Assembly (NCBI GenBank): GCA_023228885.1
Contig: JALOAJ010000001.1
Span: 83,045 to 147,044 of the forward strand
Direction: 5' to 3'
Origin: Bacillota bacterium
Lineage (GTDB): Bacteria; Bacillota; Clostridia; Monoglobales; Firm-18
Length of the DNA: 64,000 bases
In this document: positions 52,557 to 62,044 of the stretch, one piece after another
How positions within the stretch are numbered: the stretch's first letter is position 1
Layout of the letters: each line of letters opens with the position of its first letter
Position numbers and translations under genes: made by a program
The notes under the pieces: model-generated
What the model was told of the DNA's origin: nothing
The model's input: only the letters and a program-made list of their open reading frames with translations
The model's database searches: none

Positions 52557-52936
52557 TGAATATTAAGAAACTAAAACGGCGCTGCATGGTTAGGGGATGT
52601 AAAAGTGTTGATACTTATGCTATTTCGCAGACGAGAGAAGCGGGGAACAGCGTTATAGTGTGTAAAAGTTGTTTAGAATCGGCATTAAAGGAAATGGCAG
52701 ACTACAAAGAGCCGGAAAAACCGAAAAGGACTGAGCCTAAAGGATTGTTTTTTGATATTAGTAAACGGGAGCCGGTAGTGCTGGAAGAATCGTCAGAACC
52801 GATAGGGGTTAAGCTGCCGAAATTATCTGATTTAAACGGCTATGTATGTACGGATTGTGGCAGGGCGTTTGAAAAACCGCGCGGACTTGAAATGCATAAG
52901 CGATTTTGTAAAGGGGTTGCAGATAATGAAACTTAA
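52556..52936 (+). CDS. Phage protein with C2HC zinc finger
   Basis: 126 residues, TGATG overlap with terL. Two Cys pairs at the N-terminus (Cys10, Cys15, Cys36, Cys39) form one probable zinc site. Residues 96-118 read YVCTDCGRAFEKPRGLEMHK then RFC, a classical C2H2-type finger with Cys98, Cys101, His114 and Cys118. Such fingers are rare in phage head clusters. It could bind DNA during packaging; unproven. Confidence 0.65.
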   Translation: MNIKKLKRRCMVRGCKSVDTYAISQTREAGNSVIVCKSCLESALKEMADYKEPEKPKRTEPKGLFFDISKREPVVLEESSEPIGVKLPKLSDLNGYVCTDCGRAFEKPRGLEMHKRFCKGVADNET

Positions 52937-53330
52937 AAACATATTAAACCGCGGCATGGGGTTTTCGGGGCAGTTGGGGAAACTTGGAACGGTTATATTG
53001 GAATTGGTTCAGCACGCAGAGGACACCAAAGATGTTATGCAGGATATTAGCGGCTTGCAGGGTGATGTTGCCGACTTAGAAGCGTTATTATTAAAAATAA
53101 AAGCCGTTACAAATATTACGGTGGCGTTTGATAGTGATGGTGGCAGCTCGGTTGATAGCCAGACCATACCGTTCGGAACGACGGCGGAAGAACCAAAAGA
53201 CCCTACAAAAGAAGATTATCTTTTTGACGGATGGCATTTAGGTGATGTTTTGTTTGATTTTGAAACCGAAATCGAAAACAACATCGAATTAAAAGCTGTA
53301 TGGAGCGAAGAAGCCGGCGGTGGCGAATAA
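52926..53330 (+). CDS. Phage protein with InlB B-repeat-like domain
   Basis: 134 residues from the ATG at 52926 (11-bp overlap with the upstream gene). A helical N-terminus (~1-58) precedes a domain NITVAFDSDGGSSVDSQTIP..EPKDPTKEDYLFDGWH..IELKAVW that follows the Listeria-Bacteroides (InlB B-repeat) pattern, normally found in bacterial surface proteins. Between the terminase and portal genes this is odd; it may decorate the particle. Confidence 0.6.
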   Translation: MKLKNILNRGMGFSGQLGKLGTVILELVQHAEDTKDVMQDISGLQGDVADLEALLLKIKAVTNITVAFDSDGGSSVDSQTIPFGTTAEEPKDPTKEDYLFDGWHLGDVLFDFETEIENNIELKAVWSEEAGGGE

Positions 53331-53527
53331 TGTTAATTGTTGTTGCTGTGCTGAGTGTGATTATTATTATACAGGCGATATTGCATTGGTTTGAGCGCAA
53401 AGACCTTTATAATCGTTTGATGTGCCGGAATATGAGCGAATACAAAACGATTAATGAACCGGTTAGCAAAAGTATAAGCGCACATCAGCGGGTTATAGAA
53501 AAGTGGCGCAAGCGGCAAGAGAAATGA
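53330..53527 (+). CDS. Phage small membrane protein
   Basis: 65 residues from the ATG at 53330 (TAATG overlap). One N-terminal membrane helix (MLIVVAVLSVIIIIQAILHW) and a charged C-terminus (VIEKWRKRQEK). Unknown role; size and fold suggest a membrane-anchored accessory protein. Confidence 0.55.
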   Translation: MLIVVAVLSVIIIIQAILHWFERKDLYNRLMCRNMSEYKTINEPVSKSISAHQRVIEKWRKRQEK

Positions 53528-53538
53528 GGTGATGGGTA

Positions 53539-55560
53539 GTGGCTTTTAGGTATGCTCCGCCAGTTCGGGGTATGTATGCAAGCGAAGATAGTGTTTTTGC
53601 CGAGGGTGAAGTTGAAACTGAAAAAAAGGTTATTGATACTGAAAAGGACGGCACGCAGTTATATAAAGAAGATGTTATTAAATTTGTTACCGAAGAACTT
53701 GAAAAGCGCCGAACGGAGCGTTCTCCCCTTGAAAACCAATGGACATTAAACGCAAATTTTCTTGTGGGAAATCAGTATTGCGATATAAATACATACCGGG
53801 GGAACATTGAACAGTTAGAACCTGTTTATGATTGGCTTGAGCGCGAAACATTTAATCAGATAGCGCCGCTGATTGAAACGCGGATTTCAAACTTAAAGAA
53901 AATAAAATACTTAATGAAGGTTAACCCGCGGACAAACGAGCTTGACGATTACGCCAAGGCGGAAGTATCAACGGCGGTATTACAGCATACACAGTCGGTA
54001 AGCGACTTTGACAGTAAGAAAAACACTATGATTGCATGGAATGAACTATGCGGTAATTGCTTTTGGCTTTCGTGGTGGGACAGTAACAAGGGTGAAAAAT
54101 ACGCTGTTAAAAAGGTTGTTGCAATTGGTGAGGACGGTATGGAAAAGAATGATGAAGAAGCGTTTTACGAAGGTGATTTGGATTATGGGCTGATTACCCC
54201 GTATGAAATATACCCGGAAAGTATTTTCAAGCAGGGGATAGACTCGCAACGGTCAGTTATATTGGAGCAGGTAAAAACGGTTGATGATATATATGATTTA
54301 TACGGTGTTGAGGTCGAAGGAACGAATATTGAAACATTTGAGCTTACTCCGGTGGGCAGTGGCGGCGGGTTTGGATATGAAAGCACAGTATTGACGATAG
54401 GACACAGAACGGTTGATAACGCCGAAAAGGTTATTACATATTTTGAACGGCCGTCGAAGCATAGACCTGACGGGCGCATGATAATTATAATCGGCGACAA
54501 GGAAATTGTTTATTACGGGAATTTGCCGTATAACAGAATTCCGTTAAACCAGGTCATTTGCAGAGAGATTGCCGGGCAATTTTTCGGTAAGTCGGTAATA
54601 GAGGATTTAATTCCCCGACAAAGGGCGTTTAACGGTTGCGTAAACCGTATACATGAATTTATAAAGCGTGTTGCGATACAAAGTTTTTCGGTAGAGGAAG
54701 GTTCAATTGACATAGAAGAATATGAAGCCAATGGGTTGACACCGGGTTATATGTTGGTTTATAAGCAAGGCTCACAGGCACCGAAACCGATAGAGAATGG
54801 GAATTTACCGTCTGAAATTATGATGGAGCGGCAGAATTTAATTCGCGATATGGAATATGTTGCAGGGGTTAGCCAGCTTATGACTTCCGGAAGTGTGCCG
54901 ACAGGGGTAACATCAGGCAGGGCGTTGGAAAGCATTAAAGAAACGGATGATACGCGGTTGTCGTTGACGGGTGACCACATTCGAAATAGCATACGGAATT
55001 TAGCTAAGATGTGGTTGCAGATTTATAAACTGTATGCTAATGCTCGTAGAATTATTAATTATGTCGGCACAAACAGCATAGGCAGCGCGATAATATGGTC
55101 GGCTCAGGATATAAACAGCTATGATGTGGAATATGTGACCGAAAACGAACTGCTTATGAGTGAGGAAATGCAAAAACAACGGTTCTTTGAGGCATATAAC
55201 TTAGGATTGTTCACAGACGCAACAGGAAAGATACCGGAGCGGGTGAAACAGCGGGCTTTGGAATATATGCGGATTGGAAATTATACCGAAATAATGAATT
55301 TGAATTTGTTACAAATACAGGCGGCACAGCGTGAAAATGTTTTCTTTGAAAACGGCGCGTTACCGGAAATAAGCGATTTTGATGATGATGAAATTCACTA
55401 TGAAGAACACCTAAGGTATATCTTGCAGATGAATTTTCAGATATTAAAAATGAAAAAGCCGGAATATGCGGCGGCGTTGGAAGGGCACGCTATGCAGCAT
55501 TTTGAGAGGAAGGAAAGGAAACAAATGATGGCAGTAATGCCGGAAGGAGAAATGAGATAA
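53539..55560 (+). CDS. Portal protein (P22-like)
   Basis: 673 residues, GTG start with GAGGTG. It resembles P22-type portals: helical start with KKVIDTEKDGTQLYKEDVIKFV, a clip/wing region with WERETFNQIAPLIETRISNL, the YNRIPLNQVICREIAGQFFGKSVIEDLIPRQRAFNGCVN stem region (~330-370) and the helical crown (LIRDMEYVAGVSQ, TSGRALESIKETDD). Length is near that of P22 gp1 (725). It forms the dodecameric DNA gate where terminase and head proteins meet. Confidence 0.88.
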   Translation: MAFRYAPPVRGMYASEDSVFAEGEVETEKKVIDTEKDGTQLYKEDVIKFVTEELEKRRTERSPLENQWTLNANFLVGNQYCDINTYRGNIEQLEPVYDWLERETFNQIAPLIETRISNLKKIKYLMKVNPRTNELDDYAKAEVSTAVLQHTQSVSDFDSKKNTMIAWNELCGNCFWLSWWDSNKGEKYAVKKVVAIGEDGMEKNDEEAFYEGDLDYGLITPYEIYPESIFKQGIDSQRSVILEQVKTVDDIYDLYGVEVEGTNIETFELTPVGSGGGFGYESTVLTIGHRTVDNAEKVITYFERPSKHRPDGRMIIIIGDKEIVYYGNLPYNRIPLNQVICREIAGQFFGKSVIEDLIPRQRAFNGCVNRIHEFIKRVAIQSFSVEEGSIDIEEYEANGLTPGYMLVYKQGSQAPKPIENGNLPSEIMMERQNLIRDMEYVAGVSQLMTSGSVPTGVTSGRALESIKETDDTRLSLTGDHIRNSIRNLAKMWLQIYKLYANARRIINYVGTNSIGSAIIWSAQDINSYDVEYVTENELLMSEEMQKQRFFEAYNLGLFTDATGKIPERVKQRALEYMRIGNYTEIMNLNLLQIQAAQRENVFFENGALPEISDFDDDEIHYEEHLRYILQMNFQILKMKKPEYAAALEGHAMQHFERKERKQMMAVMPEGEMR

Positions 55561-55562
55561 TT

Positions 55563-56468
55563 ATGGGTAACGAAAACAAACAAGAAACAATACCGGGGAT
55601 TGAAACATTCGATGATGCACGGCAGGCAAGCGAAGCGGATTTTAACACGCCGGAGCAGGAAGTTGAGGGAACACCGGCAGTTGAAGAGACGGCGGTTGAA
55701 GGCGCCGAAGGCAATGTTACCGAAGAAGCGGTTAAAGCGGCTGAGGCGGCAACGGAGGTTGCGACTGAAAAAGATGAGCAGTTGCAACAGGTAATGCAGG
55801 AAATTGAAGCATTAAAGGCGGAAAATCAGAATTTGCAAGAATTGGCGAGGCGGATGAGTGATGAAAAGAAAGAGGAAATTATAGAAGCTGTTATGCCAAC
55901 GCTTGATGTAAGTTCGCTTACCTTTGATGATGAGGACACAATAAAATCTAAGCAAGAGGAATATGCTCGTCAAATGGCTGAGTTTGTTAAAGACGATGTT
56001 ATGAAAGATTTGCAGCCGTTTGTCGAACAAGCAAAAGCCGGAGCATATGAAAAAGAAAAGACGGAAGTTATTTCGTCACTGGCGCAGGTGCCGGAATTGC
56101 AGGGGATACAGGAGATGTTACCGCAACTTGATAGGATAATCGCGAATAATAAGGCTCTGTCGTCGCCGGACCTTCCCACAGATGAAAAATACATAATGGC
56201 GTATGCCATTGCCAAAGGTGTAAGCAACATTAAAGAGGGCAACAAAGAGCCAACAGCCGAAGAACTGATGGAGTTATACGAAAAAAATAAGGACTTTCAA
56301 GATTTAATCGAAAAGAAAAGGGTTGAACAGGTTCAAGGCGGTCAGCAAGTGCCACCGTTTTCTGCAAGCAGCGGCGCAGTAAATGCGGCACTCAATATAA
56401 AAGAAAAACCAAAAACATGGGATGACGCTTCGGAACGGACACGAAATATGTTTACTCCGAAGAAGTAG
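55563..56468 (+). CDS. Scaffolding protein
   Basis: 301 residues, ATG 2 bp after the portal stop. Strongly acidic and helical: Glu/Ala-rich N-terminus (~30-70), a coiled coil (LQQVMQEIEALKAENQNLQEL, ~75-100) and a lysine-containing C-terminus (KPKTWDDASERTRNMFTPKK). This composition and its place between portal and capsid mark it as the internal scaffold for procapsid assembly. Confidence 0.85.
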   Translation: MGNENKQETIPGIETFDDARQASEADFNTPEQEVEGTPAVEETAVEGAEGNVTEEAVKAAEAATEVATEKDEQLQQVMQEIEALKAENQNLQELARRMSDEKKEEIIEAVMPTLDVSSLTFDDEDTIKSKQEEYARQMAEFVKDDVMKDLQPFVEQAKAGAYEKEKTEVISSLAQVPELQGIQEMLPQLDRIIANNKALSSPDLPTDEKYIMAYAIAKGVSNIKEGNKEPTAEELMELYEKNKDFQDLIEKKRVEQVQGGQQVPPFSASSGAVNAALNIKEKPKTWDDASERTRNMFTPKK

Positions 56469-56513
56469 TAGAAGTTGAAGTAAAAATTATTTATTATCTT
56501 AGGGGGATGAATT

Positions 56514-57689
56514 ATGCAAAATTTGGTAACATTTGAAAAAGCGTTAAAGGAAAATTATTTGCCGGTATGGCGAAATCAATTAGGCATTGAGCCGTCAGCG
56601 TTGTTTAGTAAAATTAAAAAAGTGCCGCTGGTATCTGATAAAATCGTGGCTGCTGCTCCGGTCGGTTTGTCAGGCGGTTTCGGTTTCGGTGCGGAAGGGC
56701 TTAACACTCCGGCATCCGGAAATGTTAAGTTTGAAAGGTTTGCGACAAATTCAAAAGATATGTATGTTAATGTGACAATTTCTGCTAAAGCTGTAACGCT
56801 TACAGGCTCGGGCGGAGCTATGGCAAACGCTCTCGACACAGAAGTTAAAGGCGCATACGATACGGCAAAATGGAATGTGGGTAGGTCGTTGTTTGGCAAC
56901 GGTACAGGCGTTTTAACTACCACATCGGCGGTATCTCCTGCGGGTAATGTAATTACGGTTGCTGACACGAAGTATGTCAAGGAAGGGCTTATAATTGACA
57001 TATGGACAACCGGTGACATCATTACAAGCACTCCGCAAAAGTCGGGGCGCAGAATTACAGCGGTGGACAGGGTTAACGGCACTATAACAATTGACGGTTC
57101 GGCGACTACTCTTGACGCAGGATTTATTACCGTTCAAAATTCGTTTACCCGTGAAATTACCGGACTTGGTGCGATATTCGATAACAATGTGACAAGCTTA
57201 TACGGTGTGACAAAAGCGAGCAATCCGTATTTGTACCCTGTTGTAGTAGACGGCAACGGTGATATTGACGATGGAACAATTACAAAGACATTGCGCCGTG
57301 CAAAGAACGAAAAGAACAGCGATGTTGATATGTTGCTTTGCGGTGACGAAGCGTATGACAACTATGTAAACTATTTGCGTACCAATAACATTCGTGTTGA
57401 GGAACGAAGCAAGACCATTACAGGCGGCTTTAAGTCTATTACATTTTTGTTCGGCAATAAAGAAGTTGACATTGTTAACGAAAGCTTTGTGCCGGAAGAT
57501 GAAATGTGGGGAATTGAAAGCGGCGCTGTGGAATTTCACGCCAAAGAATGGAATTTTGCCGAGTTGCAAGGAGGGGGAATATTTAATTTGATGGAAGGAA
57601 AATCTGTTTACAGGGCATTGCTTGTAAACTTTGGCGATTTAATTTGCACAAATCCCGGCGGTTGTGTGCGAATTCATAATTGCGCATAA
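56514..57689 (+). CDS. Major capsid protein (HK97-fold)
   Basis: 391 residues, ATG with AGGGGG. It follows the scaffold gene directly, as capsid genes do. MQNLVTFEKALKENYLPVWRNQ is a short N-arm; residues ~60-75 give AEGLNTPASGNVKFERFATN (E-loop-like); the central beta part includes an ITGLGAIFDNNV strand; and a C-terminal spine-like region is GALWNFTPK-like (here SGAVEFHAKEWNFAELQGGG). The family match is by position and general HK97-type sequence. A large hairpin lies just past its stop. Confidence 0.85.
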   Translation: MQNLVTFEKALKENYLPVWRNQLGIEPSALFSKIKKVPLVSDKIVAAAPVGLSGGFGFGAEGLNTPASGNVKFERFATNSKDMYVNVTISAKAVTLTGSGGAMANALDTEVKGAYDTAKWNVGRSLFGNGTGVLTTTSAVSPAGNVITVADTKYVKEGLIIDIWTTGDIITSTPQKSGRRITAVDRVNGTITIDGSATTLDAGFITVQNSFTREITGLGAIFDNNVTSLYGVTKASNPYLYPVVVDGNGDIDDGTITKTLRRAKNEKNSDVDMLLCGDEAYDNYVNYLRTNNIRVEERSKTITGGFKSITFLFGNKEVDIVNESFVPEDEMWGIESGAVEFHAKEWNFAELQGGGIFNLMEGKSVYRALLVNFGDLICTNPGGCVRIHNCA

Positions 57690-57709
57690 TCGTTTTTGAT
57701 TGTCAGTTT

Positions 57710-57755
57710 CTTGCGTGGCGGGTTTTTTTCTTTCTTCCTTCCCCTGCCACGCAAG
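57710..57755 (+). terminator. Hairpin after the capsid gene
   Basis: CTTGCGTGGC (57710-57719) pairs with GCCACGCAAG (57746-57755) around a pyrimidine-rich loop. It lies in the only sizeable gap of the head operon and may reduce read-through or protect the abundant capsid mRNA. Confidence 0.55.
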
Positions 57756-57792
57756 ACCTTGGCACTTGCTGAACAAATAAGGAGTGATTTGC

Positions 57793-58131
57793 ATGACAAT
57801 AAAAGATGTGTTTGAAAAGGTTAGTTTGGAAACGCCTATTGAGCAGCGGCGGTTTTTTAACTATTACAATGACAGCGTTAGCGAGCTTGAAGGTTTATAC
57901 GGTAACGATAAGAAAAACCTTTTTAAAGGTGAACCTGTGATTGTAAAATCACTTAGCGATGAAAGCACTGTTTTGCCGCTGTATAATACGGCAATTGTGG
58001 ATAATATTTTATTTTTAACGGGCTTGGGCGAAAGCCATAAAGGTGAATTTATTCGGAAAGCTCACGCGGTATATTTGAAGTATTGGAAAGATGGCGCAAA
58101 AGGCAAACAAGTAAAGAATTTGGGGTGGTAA
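57793..58131 (+). CDS. Head-tail connector protein, putative
   Basis: 112 residues from the ATG at 57793 (AAGGAG upstream). MTIKDVFEKVSLETPIEQRRFFNYYND with a later ESHKGEFIRKAHAVYLKYW is helical, of a size and position usual for the first connector ring (gp4/gp6-like adaptor). Assignment is mostly positional. Confidence 0.55.
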   Translation: MTIKDVFEKVSLETPIEQRRFFNYYNDSVSELEGLYGNDKKNLFKGEPVIVKSLSDESTVLPLYNTAIVDNILFLTGLGESHKGEFIRKAHAVYLKYWKDGAKGKQVKNLGW

Positions 58132-58133
58132 TT

Positions 58134-58739
58134 ATGTTCGATAGCGGGATAGCGGCAAGTGCGTTTGTGAGCGGTTTAAAGAACGAAATTGATATAGCGT
58201 TGCCTATTTCCAATAAAACATATATAGAGTGGCTAAACGCGTTAGAACAACTGCTATACACCGAATTCATAAGAGAACAATGTAAAATTATATTGGCGAA
58301 CGAAACAGAAATAGACATTGAATCGGTAACAGTTCCTGCAGAGGAAAACAATATAAGGTTTGAGGATATTTATACTGTGTTTGTCGATGATGTGCAGCTG
58401 ATGAAGTCTACAATTGTCAATCCGGATATATTTGTTGGTATTTATTATAAACAGGGTAAAAAGCTGTGCGTTAAAACAGAAACGGTGCCGGAAGAAATAA
58501 TTATTTATTATTTTGTAAAGCCGGCATTAAAAACTGTAAACGCAAGCGATGTAATTCAAACGGGGAATGTAATGTTGCCTTATGAATTTATAGACATAGT
58601 TGGGGCAAAACTTAGGGGCGAAGCGTATAAGTTGGCAAATGAAGATGCCAACGCCGCAAAGTGGCTTAATGATTACAACGCTTTGCTTGAAAGTTTTAAA
58701 GCGTGGGCGCTTTCCAGACAATCGAAGTTTGGTATGTGA
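58134..58739 (+). CDS. Phage connector/head completion protein, putative
   Basis: 201 residues from the ATG at 58134, chosen for GGGGTGG and because the upstream in-frame start overlaps the previous gene deeply. It is mixed alpha/beta with FEDIYTVFVDDVQLMKST and PEEIIIYYFVKPA; the C-terminal part (ANEDANAAKWLNDYNALLESFKAW) is helical. It is likely the second adaptor between portal and tail, by position. Confidence 0.5.
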   Translation: MFDSGIAASAFVSGLKNEIDIALPISNKTYIEWLNALEQLLYTEFIREQCKIILANETEIDIESVTVPAEENNIRFEDIYTVFVDDVQLMKSTIVNPDIFVGIYYKQGKKLCVKTETVPEEIIIYYFVKPALKTVNASDVIQTGNVMLPYEFIDIVGAKLRGEAYKLANEDANAAKWLNDYNALLESFKAWALSRQSKFGM

Positions 58740-58748
58740 GGTATTGTT

Positions 58749-60221
58749 ATGGCTAAAAAACAGGAACAATTAACATATATGCAGTTGCCGTTACCGCAGG
58801 GGCAAAAACAGTATAAGCTGACAAAGGTAAACTGGAGTGGGCTTAATAAACGGCAAACTTTAGATACCGGTGTTTTGTCTATGGCAAGCAATATATCCAC
58901 CGATGAGGCGCCATATTTAACGCCGTCGCAAAAGAGGGTTGTGTATAAAGAGGGGTATACAAATCCTATCAGCTTATTCGGTTTTGATGATTTTTTATTT
59001 GTGGTTTACAGAGATGATGGAAAAATTAAAATCGATTATATTAAAAATGATTCCGGAAAATCGACATATACAGCCGAGCTTAAAGAAAGCGGGGCAACAA
59101 GCGCGGACGAAAAAATACAAAGAAGCATTGTTAAATTTAATTTATATGATGATGTGGGTGACCCGATTTCGGGGAGCTTTGAAGAACGGTATATAGTGTT
59201 CCCGGATAAAAAGGCTGTTTATTTAGATGACAGCGAATTAAAAGCGGATGATTTGGAAGCGAACGGGGATAACCCTATACCGGATATTAAATATGCAACG
59301 GTGCATTTGTCAAGACTATTCGGCGTTGATGATGACAGGGTATACGCAAGCGCATTTAACGATTATGCCAATTGGGATTTTGATTATGCTGAGTATAACG
59401 AAAGCGACGCTTGGGTTTCTCCCGCACAGGCGAACACGAAAGCTAACACAGCGTTTACCGGCATAACAACATTTATGAACCATGTGGTTTGTTTTAAGCA
59501 TAATTTTATGCACGAGATATATAACAATAAAAATCCATTTAGAATACATGATATATTCCCCGAAGGAGCAATTGACGGCAGGACGGTTCAAGAAGTAAAC
59601 GGCAGGCTAATATTTGTTGCAATGGATGGAGTGAAAATATACACAGGGGCGAACCCGCGAAACATTGGATACAATTTAAATATCAACCGGTTTAGCAATG
59701 CTGTTAGCGGAGCGGATAAACGGAAGTATTATTTATATACGAAAGTTGGCTTTGAACACAAATTATTTGTTTATGACACATTTATAGACCAATGGTCGGA
59801 AGAAAGTATTGATTTTGGCGTATTGGGGTTTGCGTATAATAAAAACGGAATGTTTTTGTTTGGTGAAAACGGCAAAGTTTACAGGCTTGACAGCGGGAAT
59901 TATTTTCATAGTTGGTCGTTTGAAACGGATTTATTTACCGGAAAGACAATTGATATAAAGCATATTAAAAAAATACAGTTGTTTGCCGAGTTTCTAACAA
60001 CCGGTTCTTTAGAGGTTTACATAGTTTATGATGATGAAAAGTTTTCTTACAGCGGTTCCCATAAAGTATATTCCGGCAGGGGGCTTGGTTTAAAAGCTAT
60101 ACGGATAGTGCCGAGACAGACGGCAAATTATGGCTTTAAACTTCATTTTGAAGGATACGGAAAGATAAAACTTTATGGGCTTGAAATCTTTGTAACACAA
60201 GGGGGCGAACTGTATGTATGA
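58749..60221 (+). CDS. Phage head-closure/tail protein with beta-propeller-like repeats
   Basis: 490 residues. Repeating beta strands such as ISLFGFDDFLFVVYRDDGKIK, GFEHKLFVYDTFIDQWS and FAYNKNGMFLFGENGKVYRL suggest a propeller, as in P22 gp10-type packaged-DNA stabilisation or tail-hub proteins. It follows the connectors and precedes the fibre gene, consistent with a short-tailed phage. The overlap with the fibre gene (8 bp) suggests coupling. Confidence 0.6.
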   Translation: MAKKQEQLTYMQLPLPQGQKQYKLTKVNWSGLNKRQTLDTGVLSMASNISTDEAPYLTPSQKRVVYKEGYTNPISLFGFDDFLFVVYRDDGKIKIDYIKNDSGKSTYTAELKESGATSADEKIQRSIVKFNLYDDVGDPISGSFEERYIVFPDKKAVYLDDSELKADDLEANGDNPIPDIKYATVHLSRLFGVDDDRVYASAFNDYANWDFDYAEYNESDAWVSPAQANTKANTAFTGITTFMNHVVCFKHNFMHEIYNNKNPFRIHDIFPEGAIDGRTVQEVNGRLIFVAMDGVKIYTGANPRNIGYNLNINRFSNAVSGADKRKYYLYTKVGFEHKLFVYDTFIDQWSEESIDFGVLGFAYNKNGMFLFGENGKVYRLDSGNYFHSWSFETDLFTGKTIDIKHIKKIQLFAEFLTTGSLEVYIVYDDEKFSYSGSHKVYSGRGLGLKAIRIVPRQTANYGFKLHFEGYGKIKLYGLEIFVTQGGELYV

Positions 60222-62031
60222 TTTAATGGCAGAAGTAAGAGAAATAAAAAAGGAAGTACAGGCGCTTCGTGATGAATTGTCGTTGACAAAGCGCAAGTAT
60301 GAGGATTTGTTATATAACTTGGACGATGATAATTTTTCCGGACGCATCAGAAAAGAAAAAGACGGCATGAAAACGGAAATTGACCAGACAGCCGATAGAG
60401 TTGCCATAATGGCTTCTGATATAAACGGGCTTGATTCGGCTTTAATAGTTGAAGCCGGCAGAATAACACAGGTTGTTTCAGCTGTATACGGTGATGTTAT
60501 TATTTACAGCAATTCGACTTCACCGTATTTGCCGCCCGAAGGCGCGGATAGAGAAAAGACATATTATAACTTAGCTAATCAGAAGTTTTATAAGTTCGAA
60601 AGTGATAAATGGGTTGAGACAACGGCGCCGGTAAATACCATGCAAAGTCAGGTAGTACAAACGGCGGGTGAAATATCGTCCGTGGTTGAAAATGTGTTTG
60701 GCGAAAGCGAAACATCAATACAAAGCCAAATAACGCAAACAGCGGGAGTGATAACACAAGAAGTAACAGACAGGCAAACAGCAGACGGTTTGCTACAATC
60801 CGACATTACACAAACGGCGGCAAGCATAAAACAGACGGTACAGGCAAACTATGGCAACCCTGTAGAAATAAATGATTTAGATGATAGAGTAAACAAATCG
60901 AAACTTTATTATTATGAGCCCGGCAATCTTTATTATTTTTGGAACGGAGAGGCGTGGGAAAGCACTTCACAGGCAAACTTCGGCACTGTGTTTGAACAAA
61001 CGGCAACAGGGTTTAAGTTGAAGGGTAATGTATCTATAAAAGGTGATTTGATTACTTCCGGGAAAATAAAAACGAGCGACTTTGATGGGGTGGGAAATGA
61101 TTACATTCAAATGCAAAGAGAGTTTATTACTTTCAGAAATGATGAGTTAATTAAGATGGCGCTTGGCTTTGTCAAAGATAAAGACGGAACAGGCATACCG
61201 GGTATTGTTTTAGGCGCAGGTGACGGAACAGGCAAAAATGTAGGTTATATTACCAAAGATGCAACCGGCATTGATATATTTTATATCACGGAAGATGAAA
61301 CGGCTGTAAGATTGAGATTGGATGAAAGCGGAAAGATATTTTTAAACGGTACGGAAGTTCCGGCATTTGACGAGGATAATCCGTTGCAAGATGATTATAT
61401 AGCAAAAGCGGAGCAATGGAATAAAGCTGTTTTGGGAACAAAAGATACAGACGGGGAATACAGGGTTACAAACAGCGAAATTAAGGACGGCGCGAATATT
61501 TCAGCCGCTAAAATCGAAAGTCTTATTGTCGGAACGAATGTTACTATGGGTGCGGACGCTGTTATAGAATGGACGAAAGTTAATAATAAACCTGATTTTA
61601 AAACAGTTGCAACAAGCGGAAGTTATTCCGATTTAACAAACAAGCCAAGCATACCGACTGTACCTTCGTATATAACCTCGACAAAAATAACGCAAACAAC
61701 GATTGAAAGCCCCAGCATTACAGGAGGAACAATTACAGGGGGGGAAGTCAGAAGTAATTTATCAAGCACTACTTACGGACAATATATAAGTCTTAACTCA
61801 AGTGATGCAAGCTTAGATTTATATTATCAAAGTTTAGGTGGAAGTCCTGAACACAGGGGTACTATTTATCAAGCGGGTGGCTCGATGTATATCAAACCTA
61901 TGGGGGCATCGGTTCTTTATATTGGCAATGAGCCGAGTGGCGGCAACACACATAAAACATATCCGGTGGGTACTTGGGATTTTACAAATGCAACTGTTGA
62001 CAATTTATTAGTTTATGCTCGATTTATGTAA
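60214..62031 (+). CDS. Tail fibre protein
   Basis: 605 residues. A coiled coil opens it (MAEVREIKKEVQALRDELSLTKRK), followed by repeated Gln/Thr-rich helical heptads (IQSQITQTAGVITQEVTD, LLQSDITQTAASIKQTV) of a trimeric fibre shaft. Two WNGEAWE/ESDKWVET modules look like short aromatic inserts in beta folds. GSYSDLTNKPSIPTVPSYIT is the recurring tail-fibre linker. The C-terminal ~120 residues are beta-rich and may contact the host surface. It probably forms the receptor-binding fibre. Confidence 0.8.
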   Translation: MYDLMAEVREIKKEVQALRDELSLTKRKYEDLLYNLDDDNFSGRIRKEKDGMKTEIDQTADRVAIMASDINGLDSALIVEAGRITQVVSAVYGDVIIYSNSTSPYLPPEGADREKTYYNLANQKFYKFESDKWVETTAPVNTMQSQVVQTAGEISSVVENVFGESETSIQSQITQTAGVITQEVTDRQTADGLLQSDITQTAASIKQTVQANYGNPVEINDLDDRVNKSKLYYYEPGNLYYFWNGEAWESTSQANFGTVFEQTATGFKLKGNVSIKGDLITSGKIKTSDFDGVGNDYIQMQREFITFRNDELIKMALGFVKDKDGTGIPGIVLGAGDGTGKNVGYITKDATGIDIFYITEDETAVRLRLDESGKIFLNGTEVPAFDEDNPLQDDYIAKAEQWNKAVLGTKDTDGEYRVTNSEIKDGANISAAKIESLIVGTNVTMGADAVIEWTKVNNKPDFKTVATSGSYSDLTNKPSIPTVPSYITSTKITQTTIESPSITGGTITGGEVRSNLSSTTYGQYISLNSSDASLDLYYQSLGGSPEHRGTIYQAGGSMYIKPMGASVLYIGNEPSGGNTHKTYPVGTWDFTNATVDNLLVYARFM

Positions 62032-62044
62032 GGGGTGATTTTAT

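Noticed and set aside
55600..55794. Lys/Arg-rich frame within the scaffold gene
   Set aside because: Its extreme composition is an out-of-frame reading of the Glu/Ala-rich scaffold codons.
56576..57082. 168-codon minus-strand frame inside the capsid gene
   Set aside because: No ribosome site, opposite to the late operon, and overlaps a well-supported structural gene.
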